From assembly GCA_046350295.1 (NCBI GenBank), contig JAXMAR010000026.1, positions 1 through 64,000 on the forward strand: a DNA stretch of 64,000 nt. Reading direction: 5' to 3'. Both the position numbers and the translations under genes were made by a program. The notes below the pieces were generated by a model. The model was not told the DNA's origin. It was given only the letters and a program-made list of their open reading frames with translations, and ran no database searches. Origin of the DNA: JAXMAR01 sp046350295 (GTDB lineage Bacteria; Planctomycetota; Planctomycetia; Gemmatales; Gemmataceae). This document shows, in pieces, positions 30,442 through 39,161 of the stretch; positions within the stretch are counted from its first letter, which is position 1; each line of letters begins with the position of its first letter.

Positions 30442-30829
30442 CTCACCGCTTTCCTGGTCTTCCAACGCTGCGTCTCCCCCGCCTGCGGCGCCACCGTCGC
30501 CGCCGACGATACCGCCTTCGTCTGCCCTCCTGCGGCGGCTGCTCGATGTCGCCTACGATTGGGAACGTCTCCCCGTTCCCGAAAAACTGCAAGACTTCGA
30601 GGCCGGCTGGAGTCGCCGCTTCGATCCGCTCGATTTCAGCGGCGTCTGGCGCTTCCGCCGGCTGCTCAACGTGCGGCTGATTGATTTCGAGGATGTCGGT
30701 CTCGATCGCGCCGTAAAGGACGATGTGGTACGGCGGTCCCGTCAAGCCATGAGCTGTTTCTTGCTCACCGCCGATCGCAACAGCGAGTCTGACGACTCCC
30801 TTGAAGTCACGATCCGCCGCGGCGTTGAC
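30442..30829 (+). pseudogene. Chimeric remnant: threonine synthase start fused to toxin end
   Basis: Two unrelated fragments read one after the other. Positions 30442 to about 30663 encode the N-terminus of a planctomycete-type threonine synthase: FLVFQRCVSPACGATVAADD, then after a one-base break near 30528, LLDVAYDWERLPVPEKLQDF and RRFDPLDFSGVWRFR, with the four-cysteine zinc ribbon. The frame then runs without a stop into NVRLIDFEDVGLDRAVKDDV and FLLTADRNSESDDSLEVTIR, the C-terminal half of a DUF5615 toxin similar to the intact one upstream. It is cut off by the convergent gene that ends at 30830. The join looks like a deletion between two neighbouring genes. Confidence 0.7.
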
Positions 30830-31924
30830 CTACTTCTTGCCCAGGCAATAGACCCAGCCGTCGGTCGTCCCGATCACGACGCGGCCATCGGCGATCGCGG
30901 GCGAGGCCAGGACGCTGCGCCCTAACTCGATCTTTTGCAGCTCCCTGCCGTTGTCCAGGCTGAGGACGTAGAGGAAGCCGTCGGAACAGCCGACGATAAT
31001 CCGCTCCCCGGCGACGACGGGGGAGGAGTCGAACTTCTGCTTGGCGGGGAAGGTCCAGACGGCTTCCCCCTTGGCGACGCTCAGCGCGTGGAGCATGCGG
31101 TCTCGGCCGCCGACGATCACCAGCTTTCCGGCCACCGCCGCGGAGCCATAGAAGGGTTGGCCGCGCTGCGATTCATAGGTCCAGTCGATCGTCCGCTTGT
31201 CGATATCGACGGCCTTGACCTCATTGGTCATGGTGCCGACGTAGGCTTTGCGGCCAACGACCGCGGCGGTGGCGGCGGCCTGACCGCCCAGGTCGATGGC
31301 GGCCACTTCCTTGCCGTCCTTCACATTGATGATGTGGAAGTTGCTGTCGCAACCGGCGACGAAGGTGACGTCTCCCGCGATCGACGCGGCGCCGTTCACG
31401 GGCCCCTCGGTCTTGAGCCGCCACGCTTCCTTGCCGCCCTCCTGGCTCAGGCAATAGAGCGTCGAGTCATGCGAGCCGATCAGGACGCGCGCGCCGCTGA
31501 AGCTGGCGCCGGCCGCGATCTCGCCCTGCGTCTCGAACGTCCAGCGCTTCGTTCCCTTGACCGCGTCCACGCAATGAAACATTCCTTCTTCATCGCCGAC
31601 GTAAACCGCTCCCTTGTGGTAGCTCACCGGCGCCTTGATCGAGCCGGCGCCGTAGCGCCATTTTTCCGTCCCCTTGACCAGGTCGATGGCGTAGAGCGTA
31701 TTCTCGTAGCTGCCGATGAAGACCGTTCCCTCGGCGATCGCGGCGGTCGATTCCGTCCCCTCCTTGAGCTTGAACTTCCACAGGATGTCGAGCTTGTCCG
31801 GCAGCTTGTCCGCGCTGACGCCGTTCTGTAGCGGATTGCCGCGGAAGAGGGGCCACTCGGCGGACGCGGCGGCGCTCAGGATCATTGGGATGAGCAGGGA
31901 GAGCATACGCATGAGACGCCTCAT
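30830..31924 (-). CDS. Secreted PQQ-type beta-propeller protein
   Basis: A 364-residue protein with a signal peptide (MLSLLIPMILSAAASA; Met-5 and Met-7 are alternative starts). The mature part is a chain of PQQ-like repeats, each with G-x-V/A-Y/F-x-G-x-x-x-x-x-L-Y-A/C-I/L-D/S: VFIGSYENTLYAIDLVKGTE, VYVGDEEGMFHCVDAVKGTK, VLIGSHDSTLYCLSQEGG and others, seven to eight blades in all. No quinone-binding or catalytic residues are evident, so it is a propeller of the BamB/outer-membrane assembly type or an unknown binding protein. Stands alone. Confidence 0.85.
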   Translation of the reverse strand: MRRLMRMLSLLIPMILSAAASAEWPLFRGNPLQNGVSADKLPDKLDILWKFKLKEGTESTAAIAEGTVFIGSYENTLYAIDLVKGTEKWRYGAGSIKAPVSYHKGAVYVGDEEGMFHCVDAVKGTKRWTFETQGEIAAGASFSGARVLIGSHDSTLYCLSQEGGKEAWRLKTEGPVNGAASIAGDVTFVAGCDSNFHIINVKDGKEVAAIDLGGQAAATAAVVGRKAYVGTMTNEVKAVDIDKRTIDWTYESQRGQPFYGSAAVAGKLVIVGGRDRMLHALSVAKGEAVWTFPAKQKFDSSPVVAGERIIVGCSDGFLYVLSLDNGRELQKIELGRSVLASPAIADGRVVIGTTDGWVYCLGKK

Positions 31925-31996
31925 GGAAGGTCTACCAAGGGGTGATAACGAAGCGACTCCGGGCCTGACGCCGCCCGGCTCGCCTTATCCAGGATA

Positions 31997-32485
31997 TTAC
32001 GCGCCGAGGCCATGTGTCGCCTTGAAAAGGTTGAGCGTCAGGTGCGCCTGGCCCTGATGATGCGCTTCGTGCCAGGCAAGCACCTTGACCCACTGCCGGT
32101 AGGTCCAGGGCGCTTGCTCGTGGGGCTTGGTGTCGAGCGCCGCGTCCGGGATCGTGCGCCAGTGCGCGAGGAGCGCTTGCCGCTCCTCGTCGAGATAGCG
32201 GCGGATCTCGTCGAGCGACGGGATGTTATCATCCGGCGTGCTGCCCCCGGCGAAGCGCTGCACGTAGTCCGCCCGCTTCGGTTCCCCTTGCTTCATGCGG
32301 ACATGGAGATGCCGATCGTCGGTCGCCCCCAGGTGCATGAGCTGCCAGGCAAGGTGCGCTCGCCCCGGTCCCGGCCGCCAGCCGAGCGCCTTGGCCGGAT
32401 CGGGCAGCTTGGCGACGGCATCGACCGTGGCGAGCGTTTTTTCGCGGACGAATTCGAGCACTTCAAGCAACGTTGCCATCGACAT
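31997..32485 (-). CDS. DinB-like four-helix metalloprotein
   Basis: About 162 residues. The ATG at 32485 has GAGGAG seven bases upstream, favouring it over 32506. The sequence is all-helical with three spaced histidines (AWQLMHLGATDDRHLHV early, and WHEAHHQGQAHLTLNL near the C-terminus), the arrangement of the DinB/YfiT superfamily metal site. Members act as thiol transferases or are uncharacterised. A second DinB-like gene occurs at 38.6-39.1 kb. Confidence 0.78.
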   Translation of the reverse strand: MSMATLLEVLEFVREKTLATVDAVAKLPDPAKALGWRPGPGRAHLAWQLMHLGATDDRHLHVRMKQGEPKRADYVQRFAGGSTPDDNIPSLDEIRRYLDEERQALLAHWRTIPDAALDTKPHEQAPWTYRQWVKVLAWHEAHHQGQAHLTLNLFKATHGLGA

Positions 32486-32552
32486 ACGTGTCTCCTCGGA
32501 GAACAAAGAACGCTTGGGTTCGCGCGGCGCAGTCCCAGGGGGCGCTCGGCAC

Positions 32553-33431
32553 TCACGGCGCCTGTTGTGATTGTGCGGGTAAGGGCATCTTCAGCCAACC
32601 CTCGCGCAACCCGCTGAACAGACAGGCGGTGACCAGGTCCGCGCTCGTGCCGGGATTGCGGGCGTTGCCGTCCTGCCGGAGCCACGCGTCGAAGGCGGCA
32701 AACGGCGCCTCACCCGCCGCCGCGGGAAAGCCCGCCGCCAGAACCGACCGGGCACGCCGGCTCGCCTCGGCCGATTCCGCCGGGCCGCGCTTGCGTGCGA
32801 TCAGCGTGTCGCCCTGTGCCGCGATGAAGCGCAGGTGCGTCCATTGAATGGCCCGTTCCCAATCGACATTCGTCCAGGCGTCGCGGAGAAACGGCGCGCC
32901 GTCGTGGAGCACGTCGTGAAAGTCGTTGCCGTACTGACGGGCGATGAGGTCGCGGTCCGCCGCGAGCGACATTACCTCCGCGAGGGTCTGCGTCGGCGCC
33001 GCTCTGATGTCCTGGCGCTCGACTTCGCCCATGCCGCCGGCGCCGGCCAGGCGGATCGCTTCATAGACGAGGCGGGCGTCGTCAATATTCAAGCGGCGCA
33101 GCACTTCGGGCAGGCCGTCAACGAGCGGCGTTTCGCGCGGCACGGCGGCGAGAGGCGCCAGCAGGAGAAGGATGCCCAGGTTCGTGTTGGGCTTGACGAG
33201 CCGGCGCGTCGCCTGCATGGCCTTCAGCACAGTGGCGCCGACGCCGCTGCCTTCGGCGGCGGCCAGGACTGGGCCGATGGCCGCGGCGCTCAAGACGAAG
33301 TCGACGAAGCGCGTGTCGGCGAACTCCTTCTCTCCATGAACGTTCCCCGCTTTCCGGGCCGTGACCTCGAGCAGGCAAGCGACCTCGGCGCAGACACCGG
33401 TAGCCAGCGGAATGTCCCGTTTCGAATCCAT
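32553..33431 (-). CDS. CitG-like triphosphoribosyl-dephospho-CoA synthase family protein
   Basis: About 292 residues from the ATG at 33431. Conserved CitG/MdcB blocks are present: LLEVTARKAGNVHGEKEFAD at the start, KPNTNLGILLLLAPLA with the Asn/Gly loop, a run EVERQDIRAAPTQTL, and RNPGTSADLVTACLF near the end. Classical CitG makes the citrate-lyase prosthetic group precursor from ATP and dephospho-CoA. No citrate lyase is present here, and related proteins are found in archaea and methylotrophs near methanopterin-linked C1 genes, so another ATP- or nucleotide-dependent transfer is possible. Confidence 0.75.
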   Translation of the reverse strand: MDSKRDIPLATGVCAEVACLLEVTARKAGNVHGEKEFADTRFVDFVLSAAAIGPVLAAAEGSGVGATVLKAMQATRRLVKPNTNLGILLLLAPLAAVPRETPLVDGLPEVLRRLNIDDARLVYEAIRLAGAGGMGEVERQDIRAAPTQTLAEVMSLAADRDLIARQYGNDFHDVLHDGAPFLRDAWTNVDWERAIQWTHLRFIAAQGDTLIARKRGPAESAEASRRARSVLAAGFPAAAGEAPFAAFDAWLRQDGNARNPGTSADLVTACLFSGLREGWLKMPLPAQSQQAP

Positions 33432-33493
33432 ACTGTGATGGTAGCAATGTAAACGGGCCACCGGCGCGCCCGCTCGTCATTTTTGCGAGTCGA

Positions 33494-33566
33494 GGCTGTT
33501 TCAAAACGGGGACGCGACTCCTAAAACCTAAGAAGACAAGCGTCGCGTCCCCGTTCTGAAACAGCC
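33494..33566. repeat. 25-bp inverted repeat between divergent genes
   Basis: The arms at 33494-33518 and 33542-33566 (GGCTGTTTCA..GGGGACGCGAC and its complement) match at 24 of 25 positions and enclose 23 bases. It lies between divergent genes and ends nine bases before the hemY start. A palindromic mobile-type repeat or a large hairpin in the hemY leader are both possible. There is no T run. Confidence 0.75.
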
Positions 33567-33574
33567 CCTGAGTT

Positions 33575-34954
33575 ATGCCCTCCGTCGTCATTGTCGGCGC
33601 CGGCGTCTCCGGCCTGTCGCTCGCCTATCGGCTTGGACAGATCGCCCCCGTCCTGGACATCACCCTTCTCGAGAGCGACAGCCGCGCCGGCGGTAAGGTA
33701 TGGACACTGCGCGAGCAGGGCTTCACGGTGGAGATGGGACCGAACGGCTTCCTCGACAGCAAGCCGACCACGTTGCAACTGACGCGTGATCTCGGCTTGG
33801 ACAGCCATCTCGTCCCCGCCAGCGACGCGGCCGCGCGCAAGCGTTTCCTCTTCCTCAACGGCCGGCTCAGCGCGCTGCCCTCCGGGCTGTGGTCGTTCCT
33901 GTCCAGTCCGCTCCTGTCGTGGCGCGGTAAGCTGAGCCTGTTTCTGGAGCGGTTCCGTCGCAAGCCGATTCCGGACGACGAATCGATCGCCGACTTCGCG
34001 GCACGGCGCACCAGCCGCGAGATCGCCGACACTTTCGCCGACGCCCTCGTCACCGGCATCTACGCCGGTGACACGACGCGGTTGAGTCTGCCCGCTTGCT
34101 TCCCACGGCTGGCGGCGCTCGAGCGGCAATACGGCAGCGTGCTCAAAGGCCTTGGCGCCGAGGCACGCAAGCGCCGGCAGGCGGCGCGGGCGGAGGGCAA
34201 AGCGCCGGCGCGGCCCGGCAAGCTGTGGAGCTTACGCCAGGGGCTCGGAGCTTTGATCGAGGGTTTGCTCGCGCAGGTTCGGCGCCCGCCGCTCTTGGGT
34301 GTCGGCGTCCGCCGGATTGCCAGAGAAGGATCGCGTTGGTTGGTTGAAGGGGAGGGGCGCGAACGCTGGGACGCCGATGTCGTTGTTCTCGCCTGCCCGG
34401 CATTCCAGCAAGCCGCCATCCTGTCCGACGTCGATCCGGCCCTCGCCGAGGAGATCGGCGCCATCCCTTATAACCGGATCGCCGTGGTCGCGCTTGGTTA
34501 TCGCGAAGCGGATGCGCCGGGCCTCGACGGTTTCGGGTACATCGCCCCGCAGCGGACGGGCCGCGATATCCTCGGCGTGCAATGGTGCTCGTCCACCTAT
34601 CCCGGACGGGCGCCGGCGGGCACGGTCCTGTTGCGCGCCATGGCGGGAGGCTGGCGGCGGCCCGAGGTCGCCGCCTGGAACGACGAACGCCTTGTGGCTT
34701 CGATTCGCGCCGAATTGCGCGTGGCGCAGGGCATCGAAGCCGCCCCGGTCTTTCAGCGGATCGTCCGCTGGGATCGAGCCATCCCGCAATACCACGTCGG
34801 GCACCTGGCGCGGGTGGCGCGGATCGAACGCCTGGCGGCCCGGCATCCGGGGCTGTTTCTCGGGGGCAACGCGTACCACGGCGTGGCGCTCAATGATTGC
34901 ACGGAACAGGCGTTGCTTGTCGCGGAACGGATCCGCGACGTGCTGAAAAGCTGA
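33575..34954 (+). CDS. hemY: Protoporphyrinogen/coproporphyrinogen oxidase, HemY type
   Basis: A 459-residue FAD enzyme of haem synthesis. The dinucleotide-binding start is VVIVGAGVSGLSLAYRL, followed by the acidic end of strand two (LLESDSRAGGKV), VEMGPNGFLDSKP typical of this family, FADALVTGIYAGDTTRLS in the middle, and the C-terminal FAD motif HPGLFLGGNAYHGVALNDC. It oxidises the porphyrinogen ring using oxygen or another acceptor. Length matches the family. No other haem genes are in the window, and a large inverted repeat sits directly upstream of the ATG. Confidence 0.93.
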   Translation: MPSVVIVGAGVSGLSLAYRLGQIAPVLDITLLESDSRAGGKVWTLREQGFTVEMGPNGFLDSKPTTLQLTRDLGLDSHLVPASDAAARKRFLFLNGRLSALPSGLWSFLSSPLLSWRGKLSLFLERFRRKPIPDDESIADFAARRTSREIADTFADALVTGIYAGDTTRLSLPACFPRLAALERQYGSVLKGLGAEARKRRQAARAEGKAPARPGKLWSLRQGLGALIEGLLAQVRRPPLLGVGVRRIAREGSRWLVEGEGRERWDADVVVLACPAFQQAAILSDVDPALAEEIGAIPYNRIAVVALGYREADAPGLDGFGYIAPQRTGRDILGVQWCSSTYPGRAPAGTVLLRAMAGGWRRPEVAAWNDERLVASIRAELRVAQGIEAAPVFQRIVRWDRAIPQYHVGHLARVARIERLAARHPGLFLGGNAYHGVALNDCTEQALLVAERIRDVLKS

Positions 34955-34993
34955 ATCCGCTTCCGCTCACACCGATCGCCCAAAAAAACGAGG

Positions 34994-35022
34994 TTGTGAC
35001 ACCCAGGGCCCGTGTCTATAAT
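34994..35022 (+). promoter_or_regulatory. Consensus-like sigma-70 promoter for the DUF2617 gene
   Basis: TTGTGA at 34994-34999 and a perfect TATAAT at 35017-35022 are 17 bases apart. The predicted start near 35029 gives a leader of about 33 bases that contains GAAGGAGG before the ATG at 35062. Confidence 0.65.
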
Positions 35023-35061
35023 CCTGGCATCCTGCTCGAAGGAGGCCCGCGTGCCCGTGTC

Positions 35062-35616
35062 ATGAACGTCTATTCCGTCCGGCCCCGTGTCGCCGACCTG
35101 GTGTTTCAGCTCTACGCCCGGCCTCTCCATCCGGAAATGTTCGAGACCGTCGCCGTGCGCTCCTTCGAGCGCGAAGACTATCGCCTGTGCGTCCGCATCA
35201 CCCGCACCGGCCATGTCATCACCTGGAACAACGGCGCCGTCACCCTCACCGAATTGGCCAGTGCGGATCAACGCTTCTCCGAGCAGCGCCGCCTCCTCCA
35301 CTATCGCATGCGCGGCGAGCATTCCGCGACTTATCCGTGCGGTCAGGGGCTCACCTACCAGGTCAGCTTTCAGGTGGAGACACTCGCCCCCGAGATCTTC
35401 CGCCACGTGCACGACGAGATCCTGAGCGACGGAGGCAAGCGCGGCATCCTCCACAACTTCCAGCCCAACCACCGCCTCACCGTTGCCCCGCTCGGCTACG
35501 TCGCCGTCGACACGCGGCCCGGCTGTGTTTTCCTCTCGGCGTTTCACACCTTCCCCGAAGAGAACACCATCATCAAATCGCAAAGCCTGATCGAGAAGCG
35601 GCGCCCCACCGCCTGA
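35062..35616 (+). CDS. DUF2617 family protein
   Basis: A 184-residue protein from the ATG at 35062, which follows a strong promoter and GGAGG. The protein opens MNVYSVRPRVADLVFQLYAR, continues with HPEMFETVAVRSFERED, GHVITWNNGAVTLTEL and SFQVETLAPEIFRHVHDEIL, and ends with blocks including RPGCVFLSAFHTFPEENTII. These match DUF2617, a family frequent in planctomycetes and known only as conserved. A soluble cytoplasmic alpha/beta protein is expected. Confidence 0.75.
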   Translation: MNVYSVRPRVADLVFQLYARPLHPEMFETVAVRSFEREDYRLCVRITRTGHVITWNNGAVTLTELASADQRFSEQRRLLHYRMRGEHSATYPCGQGLTYQVSFQVETLAPEIFRHVHDEILSDGGKRGILHNFQPNHRLTVAPLGYVAVDTRPGCVFLSAFHTFPEENTIIKSQSLIEKRRPTA

Positions 35617-35703
35617 CCGCCCACGGCGTAACCGGCTGTCGTGGATGCGTTGCCTTGCGCTTGCGAGTTTTGCACGCCCCCTGAACGGATATTCCGCAGA
35701 TTC

Positions 35704-37026
35704 ATGAAACACACCGTCTTCCCCGTCGCGATCTGCCTCAGCTTCGTCCCCCTCGTTGACGCCGCTCCGCCGGGCGCCGTCGACCAGTGGCATCACTGGC
35801 GCGGCCCGTTCGCCGACGGCCACGCCCCGAAGGCCGATCCGCCGCTGCGCTGGGACGAGAAAACGAACGTGAAATGGAAGGCGCCGCTCCCCGGCAAAGG
35901 CAGCGCCACGCCCATTGTCTGGGGCGACAGGGTCTTCGTCCTGACGGCGGTCCCGACCGACAAGAAGGCCGGCCCTGAGGTCCTGCCCAAGCCCGACCCC
36001 AAGTTTCCGACCAAGACGACGCCCCCCGAGACCTACTACCGCTTCCTCGTTCTTTGCTTCGACCGCGCCTCCGGCAAACGGCTCTGGGAGCGCACCGCCG
36101 CCGAGCGTGTGCCGCACGAGGGACATCATTTCTCCCATTCCTACGCCGCCGGCTCCCCGACCACCGACGGAAAGCTCCTCTACGTCTCCTTCGGCTCTTT
36201 CGGCGCCTACTGCTACGACTTCGATGGGAATCTGCGCTGGTCGCGCGACCTGGGCCTGCTCCATTCGCGCCTCGGCTGGGGGGAAGCGGTCACGCCGGTG
36301 CTCCACGGTCAGTCGCTCTTGCTGAACTGGGACCAGGAAAGCGGCTCCGCGCTTTACTGCCTCGACGCCGCTTCCGGCAAGACGAAGTGGAAGGCGGAGC
36401 GCGACGAGAAGACATCCTGGAACACGCCCCTCGTGGTCGAACACAAAGGCGGCACGCAGGTCGTCCTCAACGCGACCAACCGCATCCGCAGCTATGATCT
36501 GGAATCGGGCAAGGAGCTATGGCAGGTCGGCGGCATGACGACCAACGCCATCCCGTCGCCGGTCGCGCGCGACGGCGTCGTCTATGTCATGAGCGGCTAC
36601 GGCGCCGCGGCCGCGGTCGCCGTCTCGCTCGATTCGCGCGGCGCCGAAGCCGATTGCAAGATCCTGTGGCGCTACGGCAAAGGGACGCCGTACGTCCCCT
36701 CCCCGCTGCTCTACGAAGGCCGCCTCTACTTCACGCTGGCGAACAATCCTCTCCTGACGATCCTCGACGCACGCTCGGGCAAGGCGCTCCTGGACCGTGA
36801 ACGCCTGACGGAGCAAACGAGCTTCTACGGCTCCCCGGTCGGCGCCGCCGGACGCATTTACCTCACGGACCGCGACGGGACGACCCTGGTTTTCAAGGCG
36901 TCTGACAAGCTCGAAGTGCTGGCGACGAACAAGCTGCCGGACAAGATCGACGCCTCGCCGGCGGCGGTGGGGCGGCAACTCTTTCTGCGCGGAGAGCGCT
37001 ACCTGTGGTGTCTGGAAGGGCGCTGA
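35704..37026 (+). CDS. Secreted PQQ-like beta-propeller protein
   Basis: A 440-residue protein; the start at 35704 opens a signal peptide (MKHTVFPVAICLSFVPLVDA). The opening W-x-W-RGP pattern (QWHHWRGPFADGHAPKADPP) and the repeats VLCFDRASGKRLWERTA, LYCLDAASGKTKWKAERDE and RSYDLESGKELWQVGGMTT are those of planctomycete PQQ-binding-like propellers. No cofactor ligands are evident. The N-terminal block shared with many paralogues suggests a common periplasmic role. It converges with the S10 peptidase gene, 17 bp away. Confidence 0.88.
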   Translation: MKHTVFPVAICLSFVPLVDAAPPGAVDQWHHWRGPFADGHAPKADPPLRWDEKTNVKWKAPLPGKGSATPIVWGDRVFVLTAVPTDKKAGPEVLPKPDPKFPTKTTPPETYYRFLVLCFDRASGKRLWERTAAERVPHEGHHFSHSYAAGSPTTDGKLLYVSFGSFGAYCYDFDGNLRWSRDLGLLHSRLGWGEAVTPVLHGQSLLLNWDQESGSALYCLDAASGKTKWKAERDEKTSWNTPLVVEHKGGTQVVLNATNRIRSYDLESGKELWQVGGMTTNAIPSPVARDGVVYVMSGYGAAAAVAVSLDSRGAEADCKILWRYGKGTPYVPSPLLYEGRLYFTLANNPLLTILDARSGKALLDRERLTEQTSFYGSPVGAAGRIYLTDRDGTTLVFKASDKLEVLATNKLPDKIDASPAAVGRQLFLRGERYLWCLEGR

Positions 37027-37043
37027 GGTCGCACGCTTCCGGA

Positions 37044-38540
37044 TCACTTCGCCTTCATCAAGAACGCCGCCACGTCCTCCCGCATCTCTCGCAGCGACGG
37101 CTGGTGGATGTACATCATGTGCCCCGCCCGGTAATACTTCATCTCGACCCGGTCCAGGAGGGCGCGCTCTCCCCCCAGATGGTTGAAGGTGTACTCGGTC
37201 GCGAAATAGGGCGTCGCCAGGTCGTAGTAGCCGTTCGCGACGAAGACCTTCAGCGCCGCGTTGGTCGTCAGCGCCTCCTTGAGTCGCGGCGCGACGTTGA
37301 GGTAACGGTTGGTGGCCGCCTTGCCGTAGTTCCACGGCTGCACCCGGCCCGTCAGGATCTCGTACGGCATGTCGCTCTCGAACTTCAGTTCCTTGCGGAC
37401 GTAGTGATTGAACGCCTCGGTGTACGGCCCCTGCACCGCGTGATAGCTGAAATCGGTCTCGGGCCGCTCGCCGATGGGGCTGCTCTTGCCCTTGATGCGG
37501 CTGTCGAAGCGGCCGACGCTGTAGCCCTGATCGCGGAGCAGCTCTTGCATGAAGCGGTGCGCTTCGAGGCGCAGATCCGAGCGCAGGACGTAATCCGTCG
37601 ACACGCCGGTGAAAAAGGCGAGCTTGTGGGCGACGCTCAGGCGTTCCTTGTCGCTGAGCGCCGCCCCTTTGAGGAGGGCGACGCTGTAGTCGTTGACGGC
37701 GAAGCGCTCCACCTCGGCCAGCGCCTTCTTCAGGTCAGCCTGGAGCGTCGAGTCGAGTCGCTTGTGATGCCAGGCCGTCGCGGTGTAGCTGGGAAGAAAG
37801 AGTGGGTAGGGCAGGTCGTTTCCCTCGGCGAAGCTCAGCGTTTCGAAGTTGAGGACGACGGAGACGAGGAGGATGCCGTTGAGGCGCATGCCATGGCGGC
37901 TTTGCAGGTACGGGGCGACAGCGGCGGCCCGGGTGGTGCCGTAGCTCTCGCCGGCGAGAAACCGCGGCGATTGCCAGCGGTCGTTCCGCGTCGTGTACAG
38001 GCGGATGAACTCGGCGACGGCCTGCACGTCCTCCTCGACGCCGTGGAACTTCTTGGCCTCCTTCTCCTCGGCGGCGCGGCTGTAGCCGGTGCTGACCGGG
38101 TCGATGAAGACGAGGTCCGTCTGGTCGAGGATGGAATAGGCGTTGTCGACGAGCCGGCCGGGCGGGGCGGGCGCCTCCCCCGCGTCGGAGAGGACGACGC
38201 GTTTGGGACCGAAGACGCCCAGGTGCAGCCAGACCGACGAGGAGCCGGGGCCGCCGTTGAAGCTGAAGAGGATCGGGCGATCCTTGGGGTCGGCGCCGGT
38301 CTTGGTGTAAGCGATGTAGAAGATGCTGGCGCTGGCCTTGCCGTCCTCCTCCTTGAGCTGCAGCGTGCCGGCGACGGCGTCGTAGTCGATCTTCTTGCCC
38401 GCGATCGTTACCGAATGACTGGTGCGCGAGGTCTGTTCCTTCCCGGGTTCGAGTCTCTTCGGCGCAGGGTCGCGTTTCTCCTTGTCCTGGGCCTGTGCGA
38501 GGGTGGGAAGTACGGCGAGGACGATGGCGAGGACACGCAT
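37044..38540 (-). CDS. S10-family serine carboxypeptidase, secreted
   Basis: About 498 residues; the ATG at 38540 opens a signal peptide (MRVLAIVLAVLPTLAQAQ). Family S10 blocks are present: RPILFSFNGGPGSSSVWLHL (oxyanion hole), catalytic Ser in FLAGESYGTTRAAAV near residue 197, Asp in ANGYYDLATPYFATEY near 440 and His in YRAGHMMYIHQPS near 475. S10 enzymes release C-terminal amino acids at acidic pH; bacterial members are periplasmic. The gene stands between a propeller gene and a DinB-like gene. Confidence 0.93.
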   Translation of the reverse strand: MRVLAIVLAVLPTLAQAQDKEKRDPAPKRLEPGKEQTSRTSHSVTIAGKKIDYDAVAGTLQLKEEDGKASASIFYIAYTKTGADPKDRPILFSFNGGPGSSSVWLHLGVFGPKRVVLSDAGEAPAPPGRLVDNAYSILDQTDLVFIDPVSTGYSRAAEEKEAKKFHGVEEDVQAVAEFIRLYTTRNDRWQSPRFLAGESYGTTRAAAVAPYLQSRHGMRLNGILLVSVVLNFETLSFAEGNDLPYPLFLPSYTATAWHHKRLDSTLQADLKKALAEVERFAVNDYSVALLKGAALSDKERLSVAHKLAFFTGVSTDYVLRSDLRLEAHRFMQELLRDQGYSVGRFDSRIKGKSSPIGERPETDFSYHAVQGPYTEAFNHYVRKELKFESDMPYEILTGRVQPWNYGKAATNRYLNVAPRLKEALTTNAALKVFVANGYYDLATPYFATEYTFNHLGGERALLDRVEMKYYRAGHMMYIHQPSLREMREDVAAFLMKAK

Positions 38541-38576
38541 GGTTGCTCCGATCAGGATGGTCACTTCGCGTCTTGG

Positions 38577-39095
38577 TTACGTCTTACGATATGCGGGCCG
38601 GTGGGAGCCGCTCTCTCCTGGGGCGATGGTCAGCCAGGGGCTTTCGGGCTGGAAGAGGCGGGACAGATAGACGATCTGGCCGACGTGGTACGCCGCATGG
38701 TTCACGCTGCGCAAGAGCGCCTGGAACACCGTGTGCGCCTCGCCGCGAATCGTCACGGTGCGCGCGAGATCGGCCTCGGTGAGCGTTCCGAGAACGCCAA
38801 AAAGCGTCCGCCAGCCGTCCTCCCAGCGGGACAGCAACCGCTCGCGCGTGTCTTCCTCGGCGAGGATGAACTCGCCGTCACGGTTACGGTCCGGCTTCTC
38901 GCCGTCGGTCGTCAGGAAGTCCGTGAAACGCGAGCGGAGGTTTCCCGCCAGATGCTTGATGATCAGAGCGATGGAGTTCGCGATCTCGGAGGGCCTGCGG
39001 GCAAAGGCGTGCTCGTCGAGCGCAGCGATGGCGCGGTCGGCCAGGTCCTTGTAGCGGCGATACTCATGTTGAAGGTCCGGCAGGATGTCAGGCAT
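38577..39095 (-). CDS. DUF1572/DinB-superfamily protein
   Basis: A 172-residue all-helical protein from the ATG at 39095. It has the DinB-type spaced histidines: LIIKHLAGNLRSRFTDFL near residue 55 and VNHAAYHVGQIVYLSRLF near 145, with DGEFILAEEDTRERLL between. DUF1572 proteins are small DinB relatives of unknown function. It is 36 bp upstream of the S10 peptidase gene on the same strand and 66 bp behind the CvpA-like gene, so cotranscription is plausible. Confidence 0.8.
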   Translation of the reverse strand: MPDILPDLQHEYRRYKDLADRAIAALDEHAFARRPSEIANSIALIIKHLAGNLRSRFTDFLTTDGEKPDRNRDGEFILAEEDTRERLLSRWEDGWRTLFGVLGTLTEADLARTVTIRGEAHTVFQALLRSVNHAAYHVGQIVYLSRLFQPESPWLTIAPGESGSHRPAYRKT

Positions 39096-39161
39096 GGTCA
39101 GACTCGTTGGGTATTGCAACGAAGAAAGGGGACAGCGCCTCTGGGCGGACGGAGCATCGGG

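Noticed and set aside
33494..33566. Integron attC site
   Set aside because: Arms are too perfect and lack the R/L box layout; no integrase or cassette array is present.
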